Source: Sambucus nigra
Lineage: Eukaryota > Streptophyta > Magnoliopsida > Dipsacales > Adoxaceae
Assembly (NCBI GenBank): GCA_949130495.1
Contig: OX422221.1
Coordinates: forward strand, 153,059,741-153,123,740
Direction of reading: 5' to 3'
Length of the DNA: 64,000 bases
Shown: positions 1-12,662 of the stretch, one piece after another
Layout: every line of letters starts with the position of its first letter
How positions within the stretch are numbered: position 1 is the first letter of the stretch
Notes under the pieces: model-generated
The model's input: only the letters and a program-made list of their open reading frames with translations
Told to the model about the DNA's origin: nothing
Database searches by the model: none
Position numbers and translations under genes: made by a program

Positions 1-438
1 ATTAAACATTTCCCCTACATAATTGACTATTGAAAAAATTTCCCTCCAATAATTCCGAATTTATGCTGCATCTTTTTCCAGAAAAATACAAACTTTTCTA
101 CTGCTATTGCATACATTCCTGCATATCATTCTTTGGTCTGGTTGAGTATAAACACATAATTGTGTTCGAAGAAATTAATCATTGTTGTGCTGCTTGATTA
201 ATTTGGAAATACGTTCTATCTTGGGAGATAATTATTCATTACCTTTGGCACCTTGTCGAGGGAAGAAATTTGTCTTAAGAATACTGTTCTAAACAGGGCT
301 CGGATTACTTTTTCTATTATAATATTATTTCTGCAAATACAAGTAAGTATTTCATTTCTGTAATTTCGTTTTATTTCTGTAATTATATTATAATTAATAA
401 TTTTGTACTTTTGTATTTATTGAACAGTAGACAGAACA
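1..438 (+). repeat. Copia family LTR, 3' portion (5' LTR of copy A)
   Basis: This matches the last ~440 bp of the complete LTRs at 5483-6511 and 11571-12662. It ends AGAACA at 438, just before the ATCTTAAGACAAATTT sequence that starts the internal region. The upstream part of this LTR, with promoter and TATA box, lies outside the window. Confidence 0.85.
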
Positions 439-454
439 ATCTTAAGACAAATTT
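266..454 (+). other. Candidate primer-binding site complementary to the element's own LTR
   Basis: The first internal bases after the LTR (441-454, CTTAAGACAAATTT) are the exact reverse complement of 266-279 (AAATTTGTCTTAAG) inside the LTR. The pair recurs in copy C (12490-12503 with 12665-12678) and, with one mismatch on the LTR side, in copy B. No TGGTATCAGAGC-type site complementary to initiator tRNA-Met follows this LTR, unlike the other two LTR elements in the window. Self-priming or a half-tRNA primer are possible readings; both are inference. Confidence 0.5.
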
Positions 455-3400
455 AAAAAAATTCTACTGTTTTTTAGTGTACATAATTTTTTTTACAGAA
501 ATTTATTTGTTGGAAATAAATCTGTTTTGATAGAATAAAATGAATTAATTGAATGATTTATTGTAGAAATTAGTAAACAATTTTGATATATAAATTAATT
601 TCTATACTGTTTTAGAAAGTATAATTTTATTTGTGTATTCTTGTTAAAATCTGTTTATGTAAAATTTTAAATCTTTAAATTATAATTCTGTTTTGTACAG
701 AATTCTTTTTATTATTAAAAATTAGTGTTACACAGATTTTATATTTAATTCTATTTTGTACGGAATTCTGTTTATATTATAGTTTAATTCTGAATTTTAT
801 TTGGAATTCTTTTGGAATTCCTTTATTGTGAATTATATTTGGAGGAAATTGTTGCACATAATTTTGTATTCTGTTTTGGTTAATTCATTATATACAAATT
901 TTATCATTGATAAAAATTTTGTTTTTGTAACAGAAATGGAATCGCAAAGTACGAACACTACTCCTACGAAAATGATTGTCACCAACACAAATGTGATTGC
1001 ACCCGTATCTATGCCACACGGGGAGAAACCGAAAAAGTTCATTGGGGCTGACTTCAAACGTTGGCAAGGACAAATGTACTTCTATCTCACTACCTGCCAA
1101 CTGGGCAGGTTTGTATATGAAGATTGCCCCTCTATTCAAGAGGGGGATGACGCTAAAAAGGTTGCTGCTGTCGATGCTTGGAAGCATTCGAACTACCTAT
1201 GCCGGAATTATATTCTTGCTTACTTGGACAAGACATTGTACCATGTCTACTGCACGATCAAAATATCCAAGGAATTATGGAATTCTTTGGAAAAGAAGTA
1301 TAAAACTGAAGATGCTGGGATGAAGAAATTTATCGTTGGGCGTTTTCTGGACTTCAAAATGGTTGATTCTAAATCTGTGATCTCGCAAGTGCAAGAATTC
1401 CAAGTGATCCTTCACGACATTCATGCTGAAGGAATGTCTATTAGTGAAACTTTCCAAGTTGCTGCAATTGTTGAAAAGTTGCCACCATCTTGGACTTTGT
1501 TCAAAAACTATCTCAAGCACAATCGAAAGGAGATGAATGTGAAGGAGTTGATGGTCAGGCTGAGAATCGAAGAAGACAACCATGAGTCTCAAAAGAAAAG
1601 TGGGAAGAATCCAATGGAAACGAAGGTCCATGTTATTGAAGGTCCCAAGAAGAACAAACGAAAGTATGATGGGGAAGGGACTTCAAAACAAAACAAGAAA
1701 AATTTCAAGGGAAAATGTTACAATTATGGTAAACCTGGACACCGCTCAAGCAAGTGTCGTAAGCCTAAGAATGAAAATAAAAATAACTCTCAAGCAAATG
1801 TAACTGAGGGTCAAAATATCGCCAATGATTTGGCGGATATGAATCTTTCTGCCGTGGTCTCTGAATGTATCTTGGTTGGAAATACCAAGGAATGGTGGGT
1901 GGATACTGGAGCCACACGACACATTTGTGCAAACAAATGGATGTTCACCACCTATAAGCCTTTGGAAAATGAAGAAAATCTCTTTATGGGAAATTCTTCC
2001 TCTTCGAAGGTGGTGGGACAAGGAAAGATAACTCTGAAAATGACTTTTGGAAAGGAACTTACACTCAACAATGTTCTTCACGTGCCTGATATCCGAAAGA
2101 ATCTGATTTCTGGATCTCTCCTTACAAAAAATAGTTTCAAGCTTGTGTTTGTGTATGATCACTTTGTGTTGTCTAAAAATGACATGTATGTAGGAAAGGC
2201 CTACCTAAATGAGGGGCTCTTTAAACTCAATGTTCTTACTGTAACCCCAAAAACATCTGTTTCAATGAATGAAATTGCTAGTTCTTCTTACTTGATTGAG
2301 TCACCTAATATTTGGCATGCTAGATTAGGACATGTTAATTTTGATACATTGTGTAGATTAATTAACATGGAATTTTTGCCAAAATTTAATATTGATAAAA
2401 ATAAAAAATGTGAAATTTGTGTGGAATCTAAATTAGCTAGATTATCTTTACATTTTATTGAAAGGATAACTGAACCTTTAGATTTAATTCACACCGATAT
2501 TTGTGATTTAAAATTTTTTCAAACCAGAGGTGGGAAAAAGTATTTTATTATTTTATTGACGATTGGTCAAAATATTGCTATGTATATTTGTTACATAGTA
2601 AAGATGAGGCTATTAATGCATTTAAACAATATAAGAATGAAGTTGAAAATCAATAAAGGAAAACGATAAAGGATATTAGAAGTGATAGAGGAGGTGAATA
2701 TGAATATCCACTTGAGGAATTTTGTTCTGAAAATGGGATTATTCATCAAATAACCGCTCCTTATTCTCCTCAATCGAATTGTGTTGGTGAACGCAAAAAC
2801 AGTACTTTGAAAGAAATGATGAACTCAATGTTATTAAGTTCAGGAGCTCCACAAAATTTGTGGGGGGAAGCCTTACTTTCTGCTAATTACATTCTCAATA
2901 AATTACCTCACAAAAAGACTCACAAGACACCTTATGAATTATGGAAAGGTCGAAGACCTTCCCATAAATATTTACGAGTGTGGGGGTGGTTAGGCAAAGT
3001 GATGGTTCCTAAACCTAAAAGTGTAAGAATAGGGCCAAAAACCGTGGATTGTGTATTCATCGGTTATGCTACTAATAGCAGTGCATATCAATTTCTAGTT
3101 TGTAAATCTGAGATTTCGGGCATTCTTGTAAATACGGTTATTGAATCGAGAGATCCTTCATTTTTTGAAAATGAATTCCCGTATAACATGACCCGAGAAT
3201 CTGGTCCTTCTAAAAGAACAAATCAAGCTACTACAACCTGTACTCATCAACCTATTGAATCAATAGAGGATAAACCAAGACGTAGTAAAAGGGCAAAAAC
3301 CTCGACTTCTTTCGGTCCGCATTTTCTAACATATTTGTTAAAAAATGAACCTCAATCGTATAAAGAAGCTATATCCTTACCCGATTCTTCCAATTGGAAA

Positions 3401-5482
3401 GAAGCAATTAATAGTGAAATTGAATCCATATTACAAAATCATACATGGGAGCTAGTGGATCTTCCACCAGGTTCAAAATCATTAGGTTATAAATGAATCT
3501 TCAAAAAGAAATTGAAGGCCGGTGGATCAATTGATAAATATAAAGCTAGACTTGTAGCAAAAGTCTATAGGCAAAAGGAAGGGTTGGATTACTTCGACAC
3601 ATATTCACCGGTAACAAGAATAACGTCCATTCGGATGTTAATAGCAATAGCTGTTATTAATGGACTTGAAATACATCAAATGGATGTAAAAACTGCATTC
3701 TTAAACGGTGAACTAGACGAGAAAATTTATATGGAGCAATCTGAAGGGTTCAAAGCTCCCGGACAAGAAGGAAAAGTATGTAAGCTTGTTAATTCACTAT
3801 ATGGATTAAAACAAGAACCTAAGCAATGGCTTGAAAATTTTGATAATCCAATGTTATCAAATGGTTTCAAAATTAATGAATGCGATAAATGTGTTTACTT
3901 TTAATACATTCATAATGGATATGTCATTGTATGCCTCTATGTTGATAATATGCATATCATGGGTAGTAACTTGAAAATTGTCAAAACTACAAAACAAATG
4001 TTGAGTAGTAGATTTGACATGAAAGATATGGGAATCGCCGATGTTATATTAGGAATTAAAATTTCTACAACATCGGATGGACTTATATTATCTCAATCTC
4101 ATTACAAAGAGAAAGTACGTGAAAAAATCAAGAAGTATGATATTAGTCCTACCAAGACACCTGTAGATGTAAATTTACATCTTGTAAGAAATAATGGTGA
4201 AAGCATATCTCAACTAGAATATTCTCGTATTATCGGCAGCTTAATGTATATCATGAACTGTACGAGACCGGACATAGCATACTCAATAAGTAAGCTAAGT
4301 CGATTTACGAGTAATCCAGGAAGAGATCACTGGAAAGCTATATTGAGAGTTTTGGGTTATTTAAAATATACTCAAAACTATGGACTGCACTACTCAAAAT
4401 ATCCAGCTGTTCTTCAAGGACATTGCGATGCAAATTGGATATTTGATACAAAAGACTCTAAGTCTACGAGTGGGTATGTGTTTACCCTCGGAGGTGAAGC
4501 CGTATCTTGGAAATCCTCAAAACAATCGTGTATTGCTAGATCGACAATGGAATCTGAATTCATTGCACTAGACAAAGCTGGAGTAGAAGCTGAATGGCAT
4601 CGAAATTTCTTAGAGGATGTTCCAAATTGGTCTAAACATGTGCCTCAATATGTATACATTGCGATAGCCAATCAACGATTGGAAGGGCACAAAATCACAT
4701 GTATAACGGAAAGTCACGACGTATTCGTCGTCGACACAATACCGTTAGACAACTTATCTCAAACGAAATTATCTCAATTGACTACGTAAAGTCAAAAGAT
4801 AATATATCGGATCCACTAACGAAAGGTTTAAACCGAGAGCAAGTTGAAAGATCATCGAGAGGAATTGGTCTAAGGCCTATAAATAAATAAGAATCAATAT
4901 AGTGGCAACCCAACCTAGGTGACAGGAGATCCCAAGATCTTGGTTCAATGGGCAAACCGAACTACGTTGTATTCAGTATGCACTAAAGGATGTTTAATCC
5001 TATCCATTCCAAAGTTGAGACAGTGCATATCTGCCGCAAAATTAGGATAAGTTATGCTTTTAATGACATCTATATCTTAGTACGTCTAAGTGGGGTATTG
5101 AAGAATACTATCTATGGAAGTCACCTACGTGAGTAAGAAGGGGGCCACTTCTATGAGAATAATGAAATGCATATTCTCTAAAATACTTGCGGAACCAAGT
5201 GGTGTTCACGGACAAAATGAACACAAACGTGAGAACCAACTGTGTTGAAGAATTGTTGTGTCAATAGTGTTGTCTAGGTTTACAAAAACGTTTGACGGTT
5301 CAAGGACGTGAAGTCTACTGATTAACCAAGTAAATCCGATAGTATATCACTAAGGAAAGTTCAAGGCTACTAGGCTCCTACTCCCGATGCAATATGTCTT
5401 CAGTTTTACTCAACTTGTGTCTGCATCTGCATTAGCATCTGTTCGGTTTTATTTATAGCGATATATCATTCATGTGGGGGAT
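439..5482 (+). mobile_element. Copia copy A, internal region
   Basis: This runs from the LTR end to the polypurine tract (GTGGGGGATT, about 5474-5483) just before the next LTR. It has a ~500-bp AT-rich leader rich in ATTCTGTTTT-like repeats, then a broken gag-pol (936-4890), then ~590 bp of non-coding 3' sequence (4891-5482). The same order is seen in copies B, C and D. Confidence 0.88.
936..4890 (+). pseudogene. Copia gag-pol polyprotein, copy A (broken)
   Basis: Domains in order are: UBN2-type gag; zinc knuckle near residue 261; aspartic protease motif DTGA near 323; GAG-pre-integrase (WHARLGH near 460); integrase core (HTDICD near 519, then RSDRGGEY); reverse transcriptase; RNase H. The ATG at 936 (MESQST) is the likely start, since the frame open upstream has no ATG. 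Lesions: the second knuckle cysteine is Tyr (1725-1727); frameshift near 2550 in integrase; TAA at 2654; TGA at 3494; TAA at 3902; the RT catalytic YVDD reads YVDN (3938-3949); a second frameshift near 4645 in RNase H. It cannot make a working polyprotein. Copia order (integrase before RT) is clear. Confidence 0.9.
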
Positions 5483-6511
5483 TGTTGGAAAATTGGACTT
5501 GAATTGGGTTTTAGAAAGCTGTCCAGAATTTTCAGGATAGAGTTTTGAGCAACTTTGAGCTCAAATTTAGGTGGTACCCACACTACGAAAATCGTGGGAC
5601 CATATACGAACGCGTTCACCTCCGCAAGGAGATTAACGTAGTATATTCATACATCCAATTTTAATAAGTTATGAATGATAAATATGTCCCCAAAGTGACT
5701 CACAAAGCAATGAAAGTTAATGAACTGGGTGTGTTTTAACTCTTGTCCCCAAGTATGGACTAAGGCTTGGATGCCTTGGGGTATCCCAACTCTTTGAAGG
5801 GGAGATGACCTAAGCTATACACGGGTTGGCTTTCGGTCAAAAGTCCACACGCGCGCGTGCGCGCATCCGTCCGGTCGGCTCTGCTCGGCCCGGTTCGGTT
5901 CGGGCTCGGGCTTGGGCTTATAAAAATCTCCTACATTTTTTGGCCGAATTAATTAATTAATAAACTGTTGGTAGTTATTGCCAACAGTCAACAGTTAATT
6001 TCGTTTAACTGATTAACTATTTTTGATAGTTAATTTTGGTTGACTGTTCCAACAGTCAACACAAAAGCTATAAATTAAACATTTTCTCGAAAGAATTGAC
6101 TACTGAAAAAATTGCCCTCCAATAATTCTTAATTTATGCTGCATCTTTTCCCAGAAAAATACAAACATTTCTACTGCTACTGCATACATTCCTGCATATC
6201 ATTCTTCGGTCTGGTTGAGTATAAACCCATAATTGTGTTCGAAAAAATTAATCATTGTTGTGCTGCTTCATTAATTTGGAAATCCGTTCTATCTTGGGAG
6301 ACAATTATTCATTACCTTTGGCACCTTGTTGAGGGAATAAATTTGTCTTAAAGAGACTGTTCTAAACAGGGATCGAATTACTTTTTCTATTCTAATATCA
6401 TTTCTGCAAATACAAGTAAGTATTTTATTTCTGTAATTTCGTTTTATTTCTGTAATTATATTATAATTAATAATTATGTACTTTTGTATTTATTAAACAG
6501 TAGACATAACA
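5483..6511 (+). repeat. Copia LTR shared by copies A and B (1029 bp)
   Basis: It begins TGTTGGAAAA right after the polypurine tract and ends ATAACA. It contains a CG-rich stretch (about 5848-5910), a TATA box at 5918-5926 and, downstream, hairpins such as GTTGACTGTT/AACAGTCAAC (6039-6060). It is about 60 bp shorter than the 11571-12662 LTR, mainly through a deletion between two CCCC runs near 5750. Confidence 0.88.
5918..5926 (+). promoter_or_regulatory. LTR TATA box
   Basis: TTATAAAAA follows a CG-rich block and is repeated in the same place in the other complete LTRs (12022-12030 and 22232-22241). It is the likely core promoter of the element, with transcription expected to start about 30 bases downstream. 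Confidence 0.6.
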
Positions 6512-9500
6512 ATCTTAAGACAAATTTAAAAAATTTCTACTATTTTTTAGTGTACATAATTTTTTTTACAGAAATTTATTTGTTGGAAATAAATCTGTTT
6601 TGACAGAATAAAATGAATTAATTGAATGCTTTATTGTAGAAATTAGTAAAACAGTTTTGATATAGAAATTAATTTCTATACTGTTTTTATATTCTGTTTT
6701 AGAAAATAAAAATTTATTTGTGTATTCTTGTTAAAATTTGTTTATGAAAAACTTTTAATCTTTAAATTATAATTCTATTTTGTACATAATTCTTTTTATT
6801 ATTAAAAATTAGTGTGACACATATTTTATATTTAATATTGTTTTGTACGGAATTCTGTTTATATTATAGTTTAATTCTGAATTTTATTTGGAATTCTTTT
6901 AGAATTCATTTATTGTGAATTATATTTGGAGGAAATTGGTGCACAGAATTTTGTATTCTGTTTTGGTTAATTCATTATATATGAATTTTATCATTGATAA
7001 AAATTCGGTTTTTGTAACAGAAATGAAATCGCAAAGTACGAACACTACTCCTACGAAAATGATTGTCACCAACACAAATGTGAATGCGCCCGTATCTATG
7101 CCACACGGGGAGAAACCGAAAAAGTTCATTGGGACTGACTTCAAATGTTGGCAAGGACAAATGTACTTCTATCTCACTACCTGCTAACTGGGCAGGTTTG
7201 TATATGAAGATTGCCCCTCTATTCAAGAGGGAGATGACGCTGAAAAGGTTGCTGCTTTCGATGCTTGGAAGCATTCGGAGTACATATGCCGGAATTATAT
7301 TCTGGATTACTTGGACAAGACATTGTACCATGTCTATTGAACGATCAAAACATCCAAGGAATTATGGAATTCTTTGGAAAATAAGTATAAAATAGAAGAT
7401 GCTGGGATGAAGAAATTTATCGTTGGGCATTTTCTGGAATTCAAAATGGTTGATTCTATATCTGTGATCTCGTAAGTGCAAGAATTCCAAGTGATCCTCC
7501 ACGACATTCATACTGAAGGAATGTCAATTAGTGAAACTTTCCAAGTTGCTACAATTGTTGAAAAGTTGCCACCATCTTGGACTTTGTTCGAAAACTATCT
7601 CAAGCACAATCGAAAGGAGATGAATGTGGAGGAGTTGGTGGTCAGGCTGAGAATCGATGAAGACAACCGTGAGCCTCAAAAGAAAAGTGGGAAGAATCCA
7701 ATGAAAATGAAGGTCCATGTTGTTGAAGGTCCCAAGAAGAACAAACGAAAGTATGATGGGGAAGGCACTTCAAAACAAAACAAGAAAAAGTTCAAAGGTA
7801 AATGTTACAATTGTGGTAAACCTGGACACCACTCAAGCGAGTGTCGTAAGCCTAAGAAGCAAAATAAAAATAATTCTTAAGCAAATGTAACTGAGGGTCA
7901 GAATATCGCCAATGATTTGGCGGATATGAATCTTTCTGCCGTGGTCTCTGAATGTAACTTGGTTGGAAATACCATTGATTGGTGGGTTGATACTGGAGCC
8001 ACACGACACATTTGTGCAAACAAATGGATGTTCACCACCTATAAGCCGTTGGAAAATGAAGAAAATCTCTTTATGGGAAATTCTTCCACTTCGAAGGTGG
8101 CGGGACCAGGAAAGATAACTTTGAAAATGACTTTTGGAAAGGAACTTACTCTCAACAATGTTCTTCACGTGCCTGATATCCGAAAGAATCTGATTTCTGA
8201 ATCTCTCCTTACTAAAAATGGTTTCAAGCTTGTGTTTGTGTTTGATTGCTTTGTGTTGTCTAAAAATGACATGTATGTAGGAAAGGGATACCTAAATGAG
8301 GGGCTCTTTAAACTCAATGTTCTTACTGTAACCCCAAAAACATCTGTTTCAATGAATGAAATTGCTAGTTCTTCTTACTTGATTGAGTCATCGAGTATTT
8401 GGCACGCTAGATTGGGACATGTTAATTTTGATACATTGCGTAGATTAATTAACTTGGAATATTTGCCACAATTTAATATTGATAAAAATCATAAATGTGA
8501 AATTTGGGTGGAATCTAAATTAGCTAGATTACCTTTCCATTCTATTGAACGGATAACTGAACCTTTATATTTAATTCACACCGATATTTGTGATTTAAAA
8601 TTTGTTCAAACTAGAGGTGGGAAAAAGTATTTTATTACTTTTATTGACGATTGCACAAAATCTTGCTATGTATATTTGTTACATAGTAACAATGAGGCTA
8701 TTAATGCATTTAAACAATATAAGAATGAAGTTGAGAATCAATTAAGAAAAACGATAAAGGCTATTAGAAGTGATAGATGTGGTGAATATGAATATCCATT
8801 TGAGGAATTTTGTTCTGAAAATGGGATTATTCATCAAACAACCGCTCCTTATTCTCCTCAATCGAATGGTGTTGCTGAACACAAAAATCGTACTTTGAAA
8901 AAATCATGAACTCAATGTTATTAAGTTCAGGAGCTCCACAAAATTTATGGGGGGAAGCCTTACTTTCTGCTAATTACATTCTCAATAAAGTACCTCACAA
9001 AAAGACTCATAAGACACCTTATGAATTATGGAAATGTCGAAGACCTTCCTATAAATATTTACGAGTGTGGGGGTGCTTAGCCAAAGTGATGGTTCCTAAA
9101 CCTAAAAAGGTAAGAATAGGGCCAAAAACCGTGGATTGTGTATTCATCGGTTATGCTACTAAAGCAGTGCATATCGATTTCTAGTTTGTAAATCTGAGAT
9201 TTCGGACATTCGTGTAAATACGATTATTGAATCGAGGGATTCTTCATTTTTTGAAAATGAATTCCCGTATAACATGACCCGAGAATCTGGTCCTTCTAAA
9301 AGGACAAATCAAGCTACTAAAAGTGGTACTCATCAACCTATTGAATCAATAGAGGATGAACCAAGACGTAGTAAAAGAGAAAAAACCTCGAGTTCTTTCA
9401 GTCCGAATTTTCTAACATATTTGTTAGAAAATGAACCTCAATCGTATAAAGAAGCTATATCCTTACCCGATGTTTCCAATTGGAAAGAAGCAATTAAAAG

Positions 9501-11570
9501 TGAAATTGAATTCATATTACAAAATCATACATGGGAACTAGTGGATCTTCCACCAGGTTCAAAACCGTTAGGTTATAAATGGATCTTCAAAAATAAATTG
9601 AAGGCCGATGGATCAATTGATAAATATAAATCTATACTTGTAGATAAAGGCTATAGGCAAAAGGAAGGGTTGGATTACTTCGACACATATTCACCGGTAA
9701 CAAGAATAACGTCCATTCGGATGTTAATAGCAATAGCTGCTATTAAGGGACTTAAAATACATCAAATGGATGTAAAAACTTCATTCTTAAACGGTGAACT
9801 AGACGAGGAAATTTATATGGAGCAACCTGAAGGGTTCAAAGCTCCCGGACAAGAAGGAAAAGTATGTAAGCTTGTTAAATCACTATATGGATTAAAACAA
9901 GCACCTAAGCAATGGCATGAAAAATTTGATAATGCAATGTTATCAAATGGTTTCAAAATTAATGAATGCGATAAATTAGTTTCCTTTAAATACATTCATA
10001 ATGGATATGTCATTGTATGCCTCTCTATGTTGATGATATGCTTATCATGGGTAGTAACTTGGAAATTGTCAAAACTACAAAACAAATGTTCAGTAGTTGA
10101 TTTGACATGAAAGATAAGGGAGTCGCCGATGTTATGTTAGGAATAAAAATTTCTAGAACATCGGATGGACTTATATTATGTCAATCTCATTACATGGAGA
10201 AAGTACTTGAAAAATTCAAGAAGTATGATATTAGTCCTACCAAGACACCTGTAGATGTAAATTTACATCTTGCAAGAAATAATGGTGAAAGCATATATCA
10301 ACTAGTATATTCTCGTATTATCGGCAGCTTAATGTATATCATGAACTGTACGAGACCGGACATACCATCCTAAATAAGTAAGCTAAGTCAATTTACGAGT
10401 AATCCAGGAAGAGATCACTGGAAAGCTATATTGAGAGTTTTGGGTTATTTAAAATATACTCAAAACTATGGAATGCACTACTCAAAATATCCAGCTGTTC
10501 TTGAAGGACATTGCGATGCAAATTAGATATCTGATACAAAAGACTCTAAGTCTACGAGTGGGTATGTGTTTACCCTCGGAGGTGCAGCCGTATCTTGGAA
10601 ATCCCCAAAACAAACATGACTTGCTAGATCGACAATGGAATCGGAATTCATTGCATTAGACAAAGCTAGAGAAGAAGCTGAATGGCTTCGAAATTTCATA
10701 GAGGATGTTCCATATTGGTCTAAACCTGTGCCCGCAATATGTATACATTGCGATAGCCAATCAGCGATTGGAAGGGCGCAAAATCACATGTATAACAGAA
10801 AGTCACGACATATTCGTCGTCGACACAATACCGTTAGACAACTTCTCTAAAACAGAATTATCTCAATTGACTATGTAAAGTCAAAAGATTATATATCGGA
10901 TCCACTAACGAAAGGTTTAAAATCAGAGAAAGTTGAAAGATCATCGAGAGGAATGGGTCTAAAGCCTATAAATAAATAAAAATCAATATAGTGGCAACCC
11001 AACCTAGGTGACTTGAGATCCCAAGATATAGGTTCAATGGTCAAACCGAACTACGTTGTATTCAGTAAGCACTGGAGGATATTTAATCCTATCCATTCCA
11101 AAGATGAGACAGTGCATATCTGCCGTGAAATTAGGATAAGTTATGCTTTTAATGACATCTATATCTTAGTACGTCTAAGCGTGGTATTGCAGAATACTCT
11201 TTATGGAAGTCACATACGTGAGTAAGAAGGGGGCCACTTCTATGAGAATAATGAAAGGCATATTCTCTAAAATACTTGCGAAACCAAGTGATGTTCACGG
11301 CCAAAATGAACACAAACGTGAGACCCAACTGTGTTGAAGAATTGTTGTGTGAATACTGTGTCTAGGTTTACAAAAACGTTTGACAGTTCAAGGACGTGAA
11401 GTCTACTGATTAACCAAGTAAATCCGATAGTATATCACTAAGGAAAGTTCAAGGCCACTAGGCTACTTCTCCCGATGAAACAAGTCTTCTGTTTTACTCA
11501 ACTTGTGTTTGCATCTGCATTAGCATCTGTTTGGTTTTTTTTATAGCGATATATCATTCATGTGGGGGAT
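6512..11570 (+). mobile_element. Copia copy B, internal region
   Basis: Bounded by complete LTRs on both sides (5483-6511, 11571-12662). It has the same leader, gag-pol and 3' non-coding tail as copy A. In the pol half it shares many changes with copy D that are absent from A and C. Confidence 0.88.
7023..10979 (+). pseudogene. Copia gag-pol polyprotein, copy B (broken)
   Basis: Gag has early stops: TAA near 7185, TGA near 7338 and TAA near 7473. Its zinc knuckle ([14 protein letters not shown]) is intact. A TAA at 7878-7880 ends gag; protease (DTGA), GAG-pre-integrase and integrase then read open to 8909, where a frameshift occurs. Another one-base deletion near 9165 gives a stop at 9184. 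The N-terminal half of RT is open (9274 to about 10020). A two-base insertion just before the YVDD codons then shifts the frame, and more stops follow near 10099, 10370, 10526 and 10617. The TAA after gag, the deletion near 9165 and the TGA near 10099 are also present in copy D. An in-frame ATG 14 codons upstream (MNFIID) could also be the start. Confidence 0.88.
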
Positions 11571-12662
11571 TGTTGGAAAATTGGACTTGAATTGGGTTTT
11601 AGAAAGCTGTCCAGAATTTTCTGGACAGAGTTTTGAGCAACTTTGAGCTCAAATTTAGGTGGGACCCACACTACGAAAATCGTGGGATCATATACGAACG
11701 CGTTCACCTCCGCAAGGCGATTAACGTAGTATATTCATACGTCAGATTTTAATAAGTTATGAATGATAAATATGTACCCAAAGTGACTCACAAAGCAATG
11801 AAAGATAATGAATTGGGTGTGTTTTAACTCTTGTCCCACATTGGAAGAGTAGTGGAAATTTGATGAGTTAATAACACCCCAAGTATGGTCCAAGGCTTGG
11901 ATGCCTTGGGGTATCCCAACTCTTTGAAAGGGAGATGACCTAAGCTATGCACAGGTTGACTTTTGATCAAAAGTCCACACGCGCGCGCGCGTACATCCTG
12001 TCGGCTCGGCTCGGCTCGGGCTTATAAAAATCTCCTACATTTTTTGGTCGAATTTAATTAACTTTCTGGGCTTTAATTATTAATTAATTACGAAATTAAT
12101 TAATTAATTATTAAACTGTTGGCAGTTATTGCCAAAAGTCAACAGTTAATTTTGTTTAACTGACTAACTATTTTTGACATTTAATTCCGGTTGACTATTC
12201 CAACAGTCAACACAAAAGCTATAAATTAAACATTTCCCCTACAGAATTGACTACTGAAAAAATTGCCCTCTAATAATTCCGAATTTATGCTGCATCTTTT
12301 CTTAGAAAAATACAAACTTTTCTACTGCTACTGCATACATTCCTTCATATCATTCTTTGGTCTGGTTGAGTATAAACACAGAATTGTGTTCGAAGAAATT
12401 AATCATTGCTGTGCTGCTTGATTAATTTGGAAATCCGTTCTATCTTAGGAGACAATTATACATTACCTTTGGCACCTTGTGGAGGGAATAAATTTGTCTT
12501 AAGGAGACTGTTCTGAACAGGGCTCGGATTACTTTTTCTATTCTAATATTATTTCTGCAAATACAAGTAAGTATTTCATTTCTGTAATTTCGTTTTATTT
12601 CTGTAATTATATTATAATTAATAATTCTGTACTTTTGTATTTATTAAACAGTAGACATAACA
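11571..12662 (+). repeat. Copia LTR shared by copies B and C (1092 bp)
   Basis: This is the most complete LTR of the array: TGTTGGAAAA to ATAACA, with the CG tract (about 11978-12020), TATA box (12022-12030), downstream inverted repeats and the AAATTTGTCTTAAG block (12490-12503). It keeps the ~60 bp missing from the A/B LTR. Confidence 0.9.

Noticed and set aside
801..935. A 45-residue hydrophobic N-terminal extension of gag, open in copies A and D and partly in B
   Set aside because: The apparent start codons are TTG or GTG, not ATG. The first real ATG is MESQ (or 14 codons earlier, MNFIID, in B and D). The region belongs to the AT-rich leader.
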